Assembly: GCA_023376005.1 (NCBI GenBank)
Contig: CM042152.1
Span: 70,517,345-70,581,344 of the forward strand
Direction of reading: 5' to 3'
Source: Doryteuthis pealeii
Lineage: Eukaryota; Mollusca; Cephalopoda; Myopsida; Loliginidae
DNA: 64,000 nt
The notes beneath the pieces are model-generated. The model searched no databases. It saw only the letters and a program-made list of their open reading frames with translations, and had not been told where the DNA came from. Positions 43,384 to 53,768 of this stretch are shown in pieces. How positions within the stretch are numbered: the first letter of the stretch is position 1; each line of letters starts with the position of its first letter. Both the position numbers and the translations under genes were made by a program.

Positions 43384-43510
43384 TGAAAAATACATATATA
43401 AGTATATATAAACATACACACACACACACATATATGTATACAGATAGATAGATACATATATATGCATATATACATGCACACAAACACACACACACACATA
43501 TATATATATT
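43233..43510. repeat. TCTG, AT, CA and GATA microsatellites
   Basis: TCTG/CCTG degenerate tract, (AT)n 43,329-43,381, CA/TA mixtures to 43,509. Frames are artefacts. Confidence 0.93.
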
Positions 43511-43690
43511 TGGGAGAATATGTACTTAATTGAAGTCATACCTAATTTGAAAATTAATTAGTTGATAATTAATGAATTAGGTGAATATATCTGTTCTAAT
43601 GAAAGGCATAAACAAATCGAAAAAAAAGTCAATTTCTGTATGTACATTTCGGCCTATTATGCCTCATCAGCAGAGTTATAGACTCGAAGC
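43508..43690 (-). mobile_element. I repeat, single arm with hammerhead-like motif
   Basis: Matches one arm of the 21,165 palindrome. Minus strand at about 43,636-43,676: CTCTG, CTGATGA, helix II GGC...GCC, GAAA, ATG/CAT helix III, triplet ATA, CAGAA. Helix II is canonical here (closing G-C), better than in the palindrome's right arm. Confidence 0.65.
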
Positions 43691-43884
43691 CGTTTTGTAT
43701 GTGCTTCTAACCCTAACTGCCAGGCTGACAAGCGGGGATTCTAACCATTACACTAGCTGGTTTTCCCAGATTTCTCGTTTGTTTTTAAACTGATGAATCC
43801 TACATTTTTTGGAGACTTGCTGCACGACAGTATGAGAGTACGCAAACAGTTTGTTTGATATGGCGATAGCCGACAATTTTTTGT

Positions 43885-43934
<50 letters not shown>

Positions 43935-44414
43935 TTGGTAATGAGGATCATTCCCTGTGTAGTTTAACCGTGGTGATACTGGTAAATCAAAATGAGAGCT
44001 CGATATACCTTGTATTAGTAAGTGGACGGACCGAGCAATAGAATTTTATTTTTATTTTGGTTTTATATGTTTTTTCTGTTTCAATATCCAACCTGAATTG
44101 TAAGCCACCCTAGATAATTAATCACCTGTGTAACTAACATATGTCCTCTCCCTCTCCCACTTTCCCTCACCTCATCCAAGGCCTTTTCCTAGCCCCGCCT
44201 CTTCTACCCTCCCAAACCGAGACACCCCCCGCAAAAAAAAAAAAAAAGAAAGAAATTTAAACTATGTATTCTCGGGAATTCCTTCAGGAATGAACATGTT
44301 TTTGTTCGTGTCTGATTGTACTGCATTGTTGCAGTTTAAATAAATTATTAAAATGAAGAAAATGCTTTTCCTTCATTTATTGAATATGTATATATATATA
44401 TATATATTATATAT

Positions 44415-44454
<40 letters not shown>

Positions 44455-44809
44455 TATATATACATATGTACATACATATATATAAGTACATGCACACACA
44501 CACACAGACACACACTCACACACAGACATACTCATTTATATATATGGATAGATAGATAAATAAATGAACAAATAAAAGGTTTAGCTTTTATTTATTAACA
44601 CATGAACAATCTTTACGACCGAGCGGTTTCATGCTAGTGCATTCGCCAGGTAAAACGAAATGGATAGATAGATAGATAGATATAGATTTATATACAAGTA
44701 CTTCGTGATACTGAGGATAAAGATATCTATTCTAATTTTTGTTTTAGATTTTTATATCTATCTTTGTTTTGGTACTTGTTCCGAATATTCCGTTGAGGAA
44801 ATCTCTGCA

Positions 44810-44869
<60 letters not shown>

Positions 44870-44969
44870 ACGTGCTGTCACGCCATAACCCTTTCTTAAT
44901 ATGCTGTAAAACAAAAAACTAAACCAAATTAAATCAAACCAAACCAGACCTACCATCTTAAGAAACTAC
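43691..44969. repeat. Microsatellites in unrecognised DNA
   Basis: (AT)n at 43,888-43,930, (AT)n(GT)n 44,388-44,455, CA tracts to 44,525, GATA at 44,661-44,682, (AT)n 44,812-44,866. A tRNA-like scrap 'gaccgagcggtttcatgc' at ~44,619. No gene. Confidence 0.8.
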
Positions 44970-45362
44970 ACAAAATGTAAATATGAACGAACAATGAACG
45001 GGTTTCCCTAACCTCAAGGCATAAGATAACCGTAGATGGGTCGACGTAAAAAATAGCTTTATGAATAGCTTTCACTGACACAAGACCGAAGATATAGGTT
45101 AACCATTGAGGATCTAACCCTAGCTTCAAAGACGATGCGGCGCGGCGGCAGACACCCACCACAAACACTCCAGTAACCTTCGATTTCAATGACTGCATTG
45201 AACAGATAAGACTTAACACTTTTCACAACGCAAATGTCAACAGACTTTATTTGCACAAACCCAAACAATCGAGTGAGAGAGACCAACCAGACGAATTTGA
45301 TAGGAATCACCGAATCGTTAGTACGAAACAGGTGCATTTTTATACAATAACAATTTTACGAG

Positions 45363-46219
45363 ATACGACGAAACACGGTGTCTGTGGATGACTATATATG
45401 ATCCCCATAACCTTAGTGGGTTGAGCTCTTTGGAGAGGGTTTCGCTGTCGACCACCAACTAAGCTTAAAAAGGCTACCCTCTCCTATAAAGGGTATTTGC
45501 CTCATACCCCACTTTTATGGGCTGGGCACAAGGCCTCGTTTTAACGTGGGCCCACCCACAAGCTGAAGCTGATGGGTGGGAAAGAACAAAAATTGCGTCG
45601 ATCCCTTCGGAATTCCTCCTCAAAGGGGCGCCTCAGGCGCGGGCTAATAAACCCAGCCCTGCCCCCTTGGGGGCAGGTATTGCCTGGGGGGATGGCCCCC
45701 TGGGATCGACGCTGTTAATTGTACTTTACCGGGCGGACAGGTAAGAATCAGAGCATAGTAACTGGAACAGATACTACACTTTGATCCTCCCTTTTAATCC
45801 TATAAAACAGATGTGTGTATTTGTCAGTTAAGATCCTTTTCCAATTCTGTAGGTGACGATGGCCGATTGGTTAAGCAGCGTGACTGACAAGGAATCGATC
45901 CAATTTCTTAGCCTGTTAAGACATGATACGTCGAAACACGGTGTCTGTGGATGACTATATATGATCCCCATCCCTTAGTGGGTTGAGCTATTTGGAGGGG
46001 GTTTCGCTGTCGACCACCAACTAAGCTTAAAAAGGCTACCCTCTCCTATAAAACAGATGTGTGTATTTATCAGTTAAGATCCTTTTCCAATTCTGTAGGT
46101 GACGATGGCCGATTGGTTAAGCAGCCTGATTGATGAGGAATCGATCCGAGTTCTTAGCATACTAAGTCTAGTCACACTGAGGAGACGTGATACGTCAAAA
46201 CACAGTGTCTGTGGATGAC

Positions 46220-46222
<3 letters not shown>
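45363..46222 (+). mobile_element. F repeat between H-element copies
   Basis: A ~125-bp block ('acgaaacacggtgtctgtgg', 'gagctctttggag', 'ccaccaactaagctta') occurs at 45,363-45,489 and again at 45,921-46,050. F lies at 45,500-45,735 (GC-rich, 'gatggccccctgggatcg'). H elements with tRNA-like 'gatggccgattggttaag' lie at 45,808-45,960 and 46,046-46,222. The arrangement is partial tandem duplication of H-plus-flank. Frames across F on either strand are not supported as genes. Confidence 0.7.
46166..46219 (+). ncRNA. Hammerhead-like motif, H element of segment A
   Basis: GTCTAGTCACA, CTGAGGA, helix II GACGT/ACGTC, then AAAA where GAAA is expected (G12 mutated), helix III ACA/TGT, triplet GTC, TGTGGATGAC. 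Helix I inner pairs and outer GTC/GAC are kept. Neighbouring partial copies (45,375; 45,935) retain GAAAC, so the mutation is private. Likely inactive. Confidence 0.6.

Positions 46223-46288
<66 letters not shown>
46219..46288. repeat. (AT)n(GT)n microsatellite
   Basis: AT then GT dinucleotides directly after the H element. 46,290-47,198 is AT-rich with only a hAT-like fragment (46,920-46,975) recognised. Confidence 0.95.
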
Positions 46289-46289
<1 letters not shown>

Positions 46290-47202
46290 CCACCTTTTGA
46301 ACAGCGAAAATCATTTTCTCTTCTTTTTATCATAATCTCCCGAAGAAGGTTTTATATAAACCCAAACGTTTAAACGTCGATATAAATTTAATTTTTATTT
46401 ATTATATTAATATAATATAAGTAATATTTTTTTTAAATATATAAAAATCTCGAAAAAATATGTCGAGCAAAATTGCGCATTTTTAAATTTAGATTTTTTG
46501 ATAGATTAAATAAAGCTTTATTCATAGTGAAAATATTGAGTGTAACGTGCCACATTTCAGACATATAAAAATCACTATTAATTTTTTTAAGTGAATAAAA
46601 ATAGGCTAATTGAATAATAGAAAACACTTTTTTGTGTTAATTCAAAGAAAAATATTGTTTTTAAATTACGAAAAACAAAAAAACTCTACAAAAATTATTT
46701 TTTGAGTTTTAAGAAAATTACTTTTTTTCGGTGATGATCTTATCTTATTTTTCAATTTTTTATGAAGTGTTTAGGATTTGATCTTTCTAGAAATGTGAAA
46801 ATTAGGGTCTGGAAATTTTAAAATTTAAATGACCAAAATTGATTAAAAAAACCCAACATTTCTTCAAGTTTTTTGATAAAATAAGCTATTCATTAAAAAA
46901 TTAAGTTATTAATGAATAAAGTGGTGAAATTTCATTAAAATCAGATAATTCCCTGATTTTTGGTAATCGTTTTGAAATTAAGAAATTTAAAAAAAAAATG
47001 TTTGATTACTTCCCTTTATCATTTTTTGAGCATACCAACATAAATACGATTATCTATAAACCTTACTTTGATTCATGAAAGAATCTATGTACATCTAAAC
47101 TCACTAATGAAGCCAGCTGGTTCATTGTGTATAGGCAGAGGAGTGTCATTTTAATTATCTGCGTCAGTTTATGGGCGTATTTACATCAGCATATCAACTT
47201 AT

Positions 47203-47234
47203 GTGACGTAGAGCTCTCTAGCTCTACGTCACTT
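47203..47234. repeat. Perfect short palindrome
   Basis: GTGACGTAGAGCT, short centre, AGCTCTACGTCAC. Also in segment B at ~54,670-54,702. No surrounding gene; could be half of a small foldback element. Confidence 0.8.
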
Positions 47235-47539
47235 TAAACAGCTGGAGTTCGTTAACAATAAAACTATTTGTATGTAGCGCCGTGTTTTGTTTTTTTTGTT
47301 TTTGTTTTGTTTTTGTGTTGTTTTTGTTCCCCCTCCCCTCAACCACTTTATAACATTTTCGCCTATTCTGTAACTTATGTAGACATGTAGTAGTCTTCAG
47401 TGTTTTATCTTGCTGTTGTGGGAGGTTCCCAAGGATGTTGGACACATTATCTGTGGCAGTCAAGTAGATCAACGTTGCAGTAAGATAGGTCTGTGTCTCG
47501 AAATTAGATTTCAAGAAACGATCATTGAGCAAATTCATC

Positions 47540-48318
47540 GGTGCTCTTCCAATATGTTTGTGATCTACTATGATCTACTATTCATGGCATGTGATCTACT
47601 AGGAAAAAGAAGACAGAGTTAGGGTTAGGGTTAGGGTTAGGTTTAGGGTTAATATCCATTCCCAGGGCAACAAGATGTTCAGAATATGTCAGATGCCTGA
47701 TGGAGGGTATTCGTTTGGTTATCAGTATCAATATCTTAAACAGTGTTTTGTTTCTTTTGTTAAACTATTCTTTTGGAGACTCTCGGTGCTCTTCCAATAT
47801 GTGATTTACCGAAGGTTTGTGATCTACTATTGATCTACTATTCATGGCATGGGATCTATTAGGAAAAAAAAATACAGGGTTAGGGTTAGGGTTTAGGGCT
47901 AGTTTAATGGGAAAATAATGGGTAGTTAATGGGTAGATCACATATTGTAATGTAAACAACTCGGTAGATCACATATTGGATTAGAAACCATTCGGTAGAT
48001 CACATATTGGAAGAGCACCTAAAATTCATTTAAAATATGTGTATCATGATATTAAGTTTTAAATGTCATATTATTAGATTCTAAAAACATATTTTTTTAA
48101 ATAACTACTTTACTTTAGTATCAATCTCTAATAATTTTTTGTCGAAAACTTTGAAAATTTACCGCCCACCTTTAAACAGAACAAATATTGATGTATAATT
48201 TTTCTTGTATAAGATAATAGCCAATTAAATAATTATCGAAATGAGTAAAAAAAACAAAATCGGTAGATCGCATATTGGATTAGAAAGCATTCAGTAGATC
48301 ACATATTTGAAGAGCACC
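47540..48318. mobile_element. 779-bp TIR element carrying TTAGGG repeats, 8-bp TSD
   Basis: Ends GGTGCTCTTCCAATATG (left) and GGTGCTCTTCAAATATG (right, complement); identical flanks AATTCATC at 47532-47539 and 48319-48326. Inside are TTAGGG arrays (47,617-47,650; 47,878-47,900), several direct and inverted subterminal copies of 'gtagatcacatattgg', and a block (48,035-48,260) shared in inverted orientation with the hAT-like element at 40,216. No coding. The 8-bp TSD suggests hAT, P or Merlin; non-autonomous. Confidence 0.88.
47617..47650 (+). repeat. Interstitial (TTAGGG)n
   Basis: Four TTAGGG units plus a TTTAGGG variant, within the TIR element. Repeated in C (51,358) and B (55,088). Confidence 0.92.
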
Positions 48319-48393
48319 AATTCATCTTTTTAAAGCCTCGGATTTAATTCTATTCTAATATCCGTTGATGTTTTCCACGCCAATTCCTTAAAA

Positions 48394-48612
48394 CTAGGAA
48401 CCACAAGGTCCCGGGTTCGATACAAGCCCTCGCTAACTTAGCGCATGAGTAGCACATCTTGGATCCGTGGGGAGCTGATAGTTGATATAGCTCTCCACCA
48501 CAGACGTAAAAGCAATGTCCCTGGTCTAGCGCTAGTAAAAAGGGGATAGACTCCCTCGCTGTCCGTCTGATAACGACAATAAGCGACTCTTCCGACTTTA
48601 CTTACTACTTAT
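48394..48612 (+). mobile_element. SINE-B, 5' truncated
   Basis: B box 'gggttcgatac', body 'gcatgagtagcacatc', 'gtctagcgctagtaaaaagg', end 'cgactcttccgactttac'. The A box is missing. Also at 52,130-52,345 and 55,866-56,085. Confidence 0.85.
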
Positions 48613-49009
48613 AGATTTTAAATTTACAATTTAAAAGGATAGTAATTTGGAAACATACAGTAAATTCGATAAAGAAATTCTTATAAAAAGTTAATTTTTG
48701 TTGTATCGCGAGGTGGAAAGATACACAGATGAATGGTGTGCTTAACACATTTATTAAGCATCAGCATCCAGTGCTGAACGGATACATACAAACACAGAAC
48801 AAATAAGTGCAAACAATTAACAAGACAAACTCACACTAAAAGAGGAGGGTCAGTCCGGTATAGCCAACGCAGCAAAGTCAGTCTGAATATTATTCAGCTC
48901 ATTAAGCTACTTTAATCGTAGGCTATTTTATGGCTATGAGCCAGTCCATCTGGTAAAGTGCCAAAGGGGTGTTACCTATTCTACAACAATTTTCTTCTAA
49001 ACACAAAAA
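48613..49009. other. No gene recognised
   Basis: Mixed DNA in segments A and B; not recognised. Confidence 0.5.
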
Positions 49010-49245
49010 TTCAGTCGGTAGAGTGTTCGGCTGGGAACCGCAAGGTTCCTGGTTCGACACCGACCCTCACCTACTCAGCGTATGAGTAGCACAGGTACCT
49101 GAGCGGTAAAGCGAGGAGCTTACGGTGGGTATTGTGCTCCACTTAGGTCTAGCGCTAGTGAAAATGGGTAGATCGCTGTCCGGTTGATCCAAAAAATTGG
49201 CTACTTCGTCTAATTTATTTTTCTTTTACTTACTTTTACGGGTCG
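49010..49245 (+). mobile_element. SINE-B
   Basis: A-box-like 'tcagtcggtagagtg', B-box-like 'ggttcgacacc', 'gcgtatgagtagcacagg', 'gtctagcgctagtgaaaatg'. A deletion removes part of the central body. Duplicate at 56,486-56,712. Confidence 0.85.
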
Positions 49246-49489
49246 AATTAAGAAATCTAAATAAAAAAAACATTCACATATAAATGGGTAAATAGTAGAT
49301 ACACCAGGGTGGGAGTAACCTCTGCAAAGGATTCAGTCTCTGACAGAACTGGCCAAGTTTAGCTTAGATTTTGTATGTATGGGGCACTCAGTTAGGAATA
49401 TGCGATACTGTTACCGATTTACGTCATTGTTTCAGAACAAGAGAAGCTTAGAAAGTTATGGAACATCATGATTTTATGCTATTCTGTCC

Positions 49490-49620
49490 TTCCCCTCCTC
49501 TTTTTCTCGTTCTTCCTCCTCCCCCTTCTCCTCCTTCTCTTTCTCCTCCCTCCCCCTTCTTAAAAATTGACCTCGTGTCACATCCTGCTCGTGCCAAGGG
49601 GTTAGGTAAATACATCTATG
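49490..49620 (+). mobile_element. Polypyrimidine run and SINE-A tail fragment
   Basis: CTC/TTC-rich tract 49,490-49,560, then 'aaaaattgacctcgtgtcac' and 'cctgctcgtgccaaggggtt', the SINE-A 3' end only. Confidence 0.7.
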
Positions 49621-49734
49621 GTTAAAGGGACTGTTTGAAATAATGAAGTGTTTAAACGCTTAAAATCATTGTGAAGATACATTTTTGCACTGTGTATGAT
49701 TTTATATAGAAACCAATTAAAATATGATTGAAAT

Positions 49735-49850
49735 AAGTGTAAACTTTTTATATGCATTATTATTCAATTTCGTTAGTCTTTTCTAATTCAATATATTTCA
49801 TTACATCAAAATTTAGATACTTACGGCTGGAAGGTGCATATCCTTGAACC
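49735..49850 (+). mobile_element. Hel-N 3' fragment
   Basis: 'ttcgttagtcttttctaatt', 'atttcattacatc', 'gatacttacggctgg', 'aaggtgcatat': Hel-N end without the CTAG. Duplicate at ~57,228-57,310. Confidence 0.55.
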
Positions 49851-50124
49851 AAATGGGATTACGTAATCTCAACCTAAATTGAAATCTAACGTCCAGTTTT
49901 CGGTCACGTATTTTCAATCCACGTGTATTGTAGCCTTTGAATAACTTATTTCGCTCCAATTAGAATCGTTTCAATAAATATAGACGTCGTTGAGGTAAAA
50001 TGAAACAAACCTCACAATTCTATATTTATTTTAGCATACATAAAGTTGTTCTTTCTTCTCGAGTGGACAGAGCAATAAGATAAGTAAACACCTTTTAAGA
50101 AGTGAAAAGCCGACCTACAGGAGA

Positions 50125-50134
50125 TTATATATAT

Positions 50135-50207
<73 letters not shown>

Positions 50208-50208
50208 T
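50125..50208. repeat. (AT)n(GT)n microsatellite
   Basis: In segment B the matching position (57,579-57,632) is (AT)n only, and about 60 bp of flank also differ. Confidence 0.95.
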
Positions 50209-50344
50209 TATTGACTTGTAATGTAAATGTTATATTCTGAAAACTATCTACTGTGTCAATTCGTTTTGTGACTGTATCAATAGAAAAATACCCAAGTCAA
50301 CAACTGTTTCAGTTTTAGTTAAATGTATTTTATGGTCTGTTAGT

Positions 50345-50835
50345 TATGGTTGGCTGGTTGGTTTTACGCCATGTTAACTCTTGTTGGGTTATATAATGCT
50401 AAAACCAGTCTTTTTGTAAGAAATATGGTATCAAATAACTAATAATAATCATTTGCAAGAAATTAACAGTTATAGCTTCAAGTAAGTATTCTTATTACAA
50501 ATAATTTGCACAGTTATATAGTTTCAAGTATTCCTATATAATGCTAATAGTGTCTTGCGTATGACATTAAACTGCACCAAGTGGTGGGCTTTCTTTTCTG
50601 AAGCTATGGGGAGTGTAGAGTACCCCTTCATTGCCATTACTCCCAGGTCGACTGTGACCCAGAGTGGTTGTACCTGTTATAGTCCCGTCTATGGGTTAAA
50701 ATATAGGTTAATAGTTTTTAAAAATGAGTTTAAAAATATTCAAATATCCAACAATAATGAATAAAACACAAATTTGAGGTTCCCATTGGGTGGTAGTACC
50801 TTCTAGGGTATCATCTATGGGTCGAATAGATCTAT
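50345..50835. mobile_element. D-repeat pieces in opposite orientations
   Basis: Head on plus at 50,347-50,400 ('ggttggttttacgccatg'); body on minus at 50,545-50,700 ('ggagtgtagagtaccccttc') and 50,785-50,830 ('gggtggtagtacc'). An inverted arrangement of head and body, duplicated at 57,736-58,225. 50,836-51,226 holds nothing recognised. Confidence 0.65.
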
Positions 50836-51226
50836 TTGAAAATTTCTTAAACGCTTAGGAATAGTTGAAATCCTGTAAAAGTGTACAACCAAATAATGAT
50901 TATCATTAATAACTGAAACCATATAAATGTGTATAAATTATTAGTATTACTAACAACAGAAAACACTCTCCGGGCGTCGTAAAAATTAATTTTTGAAAGA
51001 CATTGCCTGGGAGGGTGGGAGTTAAAAATTCAATGTCAGAGGGTTTGTATCATAAGTAAGTAAAATCCTCATATTTATTAAAGGAGTAAAAATAAAATAA
51101 AACAATTTGAAATGAAAATTGAGCTCCGTCCCTCTCAAATAAAATGTTGCGTGAATGTAATAATCAAACAATTATTTTGAATATTTTACATATCAATTTC
51201 ACACAAAATCGTAGGTATTTATTTAT

Positions 51227-52462
51227 GGTCTGTGTCTCGAAATTAGATTTCAAGAAACGATCATTGAGCAAATTCATCGGTGCTCTTCCAATATGTTTGT
51301 GATCTACTATTGATCTACTATTCATGGCATGTGATCTACTAGGAAAAAAGAAGACAGAGTTAGGGTTAGGGTTAGGGTTAGGTTTAGGTTAATATCCATT
51401 CCCAGGGCAACAAGATGTTCAGAATATGTCAGATGCCTGATGGAGGGTATTCGTTTGGTTATCAGTATCAATATCTTAAACAGTGTTTTGTTTCTTTTTG
51501 TTAAACTATTTCTTTTGGAGACTCTCGGTGCTCTTCCAATATGTGATTTACCGAAGGTTTGTGATCTACTATTGATCTACTATTCATGGCATGGGATCTA
51601 TTAGGAAAAAAAAATACAGGGTTAGGTTAGGGTTTAGGGCTAGTTAATGGGAAAATAATGGTAGTTAATGGGTAGATCACATATTGTAATGTAAACAACT
51701 CGGTAGATCACATATTGGATTAGAAACCATTCGGTAGATCACATATTGGAAGAGCACCTAAAATCATTTAAAATATGTGTATCATGATATTAAGTTTTAA
51801 ATGTCATATTATTAGATTCTAAAAACATATTTTTTTAAATAACTACTTTACTTTAGTATCAATCTCTAATAATTTTTTGTCGAAAACTTTGAAAATTTAC
51901 GCCCACCTTTAAACAGAACAAATATTGATGTATAATTTTTCTTGTATAAGATAATAGCCAATTAAATAATTATCGAAATGAGTAAAAAAAACAAAATCGG
52001 TAGATCGCATATTGGATTAGAAAGCATTCAGTAGATCACATATTTGAAGAGCACCAATTCATCTTTTTAAAGCCTCGGATTTAATTCTATTCTAATATCC
52101 GTTGATGTTTTCCACGCCAATTCCTTAAAACTAGGAACCACAAGGTCCCGGGTTCGATACAAGCCCTCGCTAACTTAGCGCATGAGTAGCACATCTTGGA
52201 TCCGTGGGGAGCTGATAGTTGATATAGCTCTCCACCACAGACGTAAAAGCAATGTCCCTGTCTAGCGCTAGTAAAAAGGGATAGACTCCCTCGCTGTCCG
52301 TCTGATAACGACAATAAGCGACTCTTTCCGACTTTACTTACTACTTATAGATTTTAAATTTACAATTTAAAAGGATAGTAATTTGGAAACATACAGTAAA
52401 TTCGATAAAGAAATTCTTATAAAAGTTAATTTTTGTTGTATCGCGAGGTGGAAAATACACAG
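51227..52462 (+). repeat. Segment C: third partial copy (middle of the duplication)
   Basis: Matches 47,488-48,729 of A and 54,957-56,200 of B, starting at 'ggtctgtgtctcg' and ending at 'gaaaatacacaga' where B begins. Includes the TIR element (51,279-52,055) with its flanks and the SINE-B. Confidence 0.95.
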
Positions 52463-53696
52463 ACAAAATGTAAATATGAACGAACAATGAACGGGTTTCC
52501 CTAACCTCAAGGCATAAGATAACCGTAGATGGGTCGACGTAAAAATAGCTTTATGAATAGCTTTCACTGACACAAGACCGAAGATATAGGTTAACCATTG
52601 AGGATCTAACCTAGCTTCAAAGACGATGCGGCGCGGGCAGACACCCACCACAAACACTCCAGTAACCTTCGATTTCAATGACTGCATTGAACAGATAAGA
52701 CTTAACACTTTTCACAACGCAAATGTCAAACAGACTTTATTTGCACAAACCCAAACAATCGAGTGAGAGAGACCAACCAGACGAATTTGATAGGAATCAC
52801 CGAATCGTTAGTACGAAACAGGTGCATTTTTATACAATAACATTTTACGAGATACGACGAAACACGGTGTCTGTGGGATGACTATATATGATCCCCATAA
52901 CCTTAGTGGGTTGAGCTCTTTGGAGAGGGTTCGCTGTCGACCACCAACTAAGCTTAAAAGGCTACCCTCTCCTATAAAGGGTATTGCCTCATACCCCACT
53001 TTTAGGGCTGGGGCACAAGGCCTCGTTTTAACGTGGGCCCACCACAAGCTGAAGCTGATGGGTGGGAAAGAACAAAAATTGCGTCGATCCCTTCGGAATT
53101 CCTCCTCAAAGGGGCGCCTCAGGCGCGGGCTAATAAACCCAGCCCTGCCCCCTTGGGGGCAGGTATTGCCTGGGGGGATGGCCCCTGGGATCGACGCTGT
53201 TAATTGTACTTTACGGGCGGACAGGTAAGAATCAGGCATAGTAACTGGAACAGATACTACACTTTGATCCTCCCTTTTAATCCTATAAAACAGATGTGTG
53301 TATTTGTCAGTTAAGATCCTTTCCAATTCTGTAGGTGACGATGGCCGATTGGTTAAGCAGCGTGACTGACAAGGAATCGATCCAATTTCTTAGCCTGTTA
53401 AGACATGATACGTCGAAACACGGTGTTGTGGATGACTATATATGATCCCATCCCTTAGGTTGAGCTATTTGGAGGGGGTTTCGCTGTCGACCACCAACTA
53501 AGCTTAAAAAGGCTACCCTCTCCTATAAAACAGATGTGTGTATTTATCAGTTAAGATCCTTTTCCAATTCTGTAGGTGACGATGGCCGATTGGTTAAGCA
53601 GCCTGATTGATGAGGAATCGATTCCGAGTTCTTAGCATACTAAGTCTAGTCACACTGAGGAGACGTGATACGTCAAAACACAGTGTCTGTGGATGA

Positions 53697-53768
<72 letters not shown>

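Larger units (their letters stand above)
44970..51226 (+). repeat. Segment A of a ~6.2-kb direct duplication
   Basis: Colinear and nearly identical to 52,463-58,621 (segment B). Differences are mostly single-base insertions/deletions in short runs, plus different microsatellite tracts at 50,125-50,300. It contains F, H, SINE-B, D and TIR-element copies listed separately. Ends at 'gtaggtatttatttat'. Confidence 0.95.

Noticed and set aside
47617..47650. Chromosome end or subtelomere
   Set aside because: Only a few TTAGGG units, inside a transposable element and followed by >16 kb of sequence.
52808..53326. 172-codon minus-strand frame as a gene
   Set aside because: It spans the F and H repeats; the matching region of segment A (45,300-45,800) does not keep it open, so it depends on indel differences.
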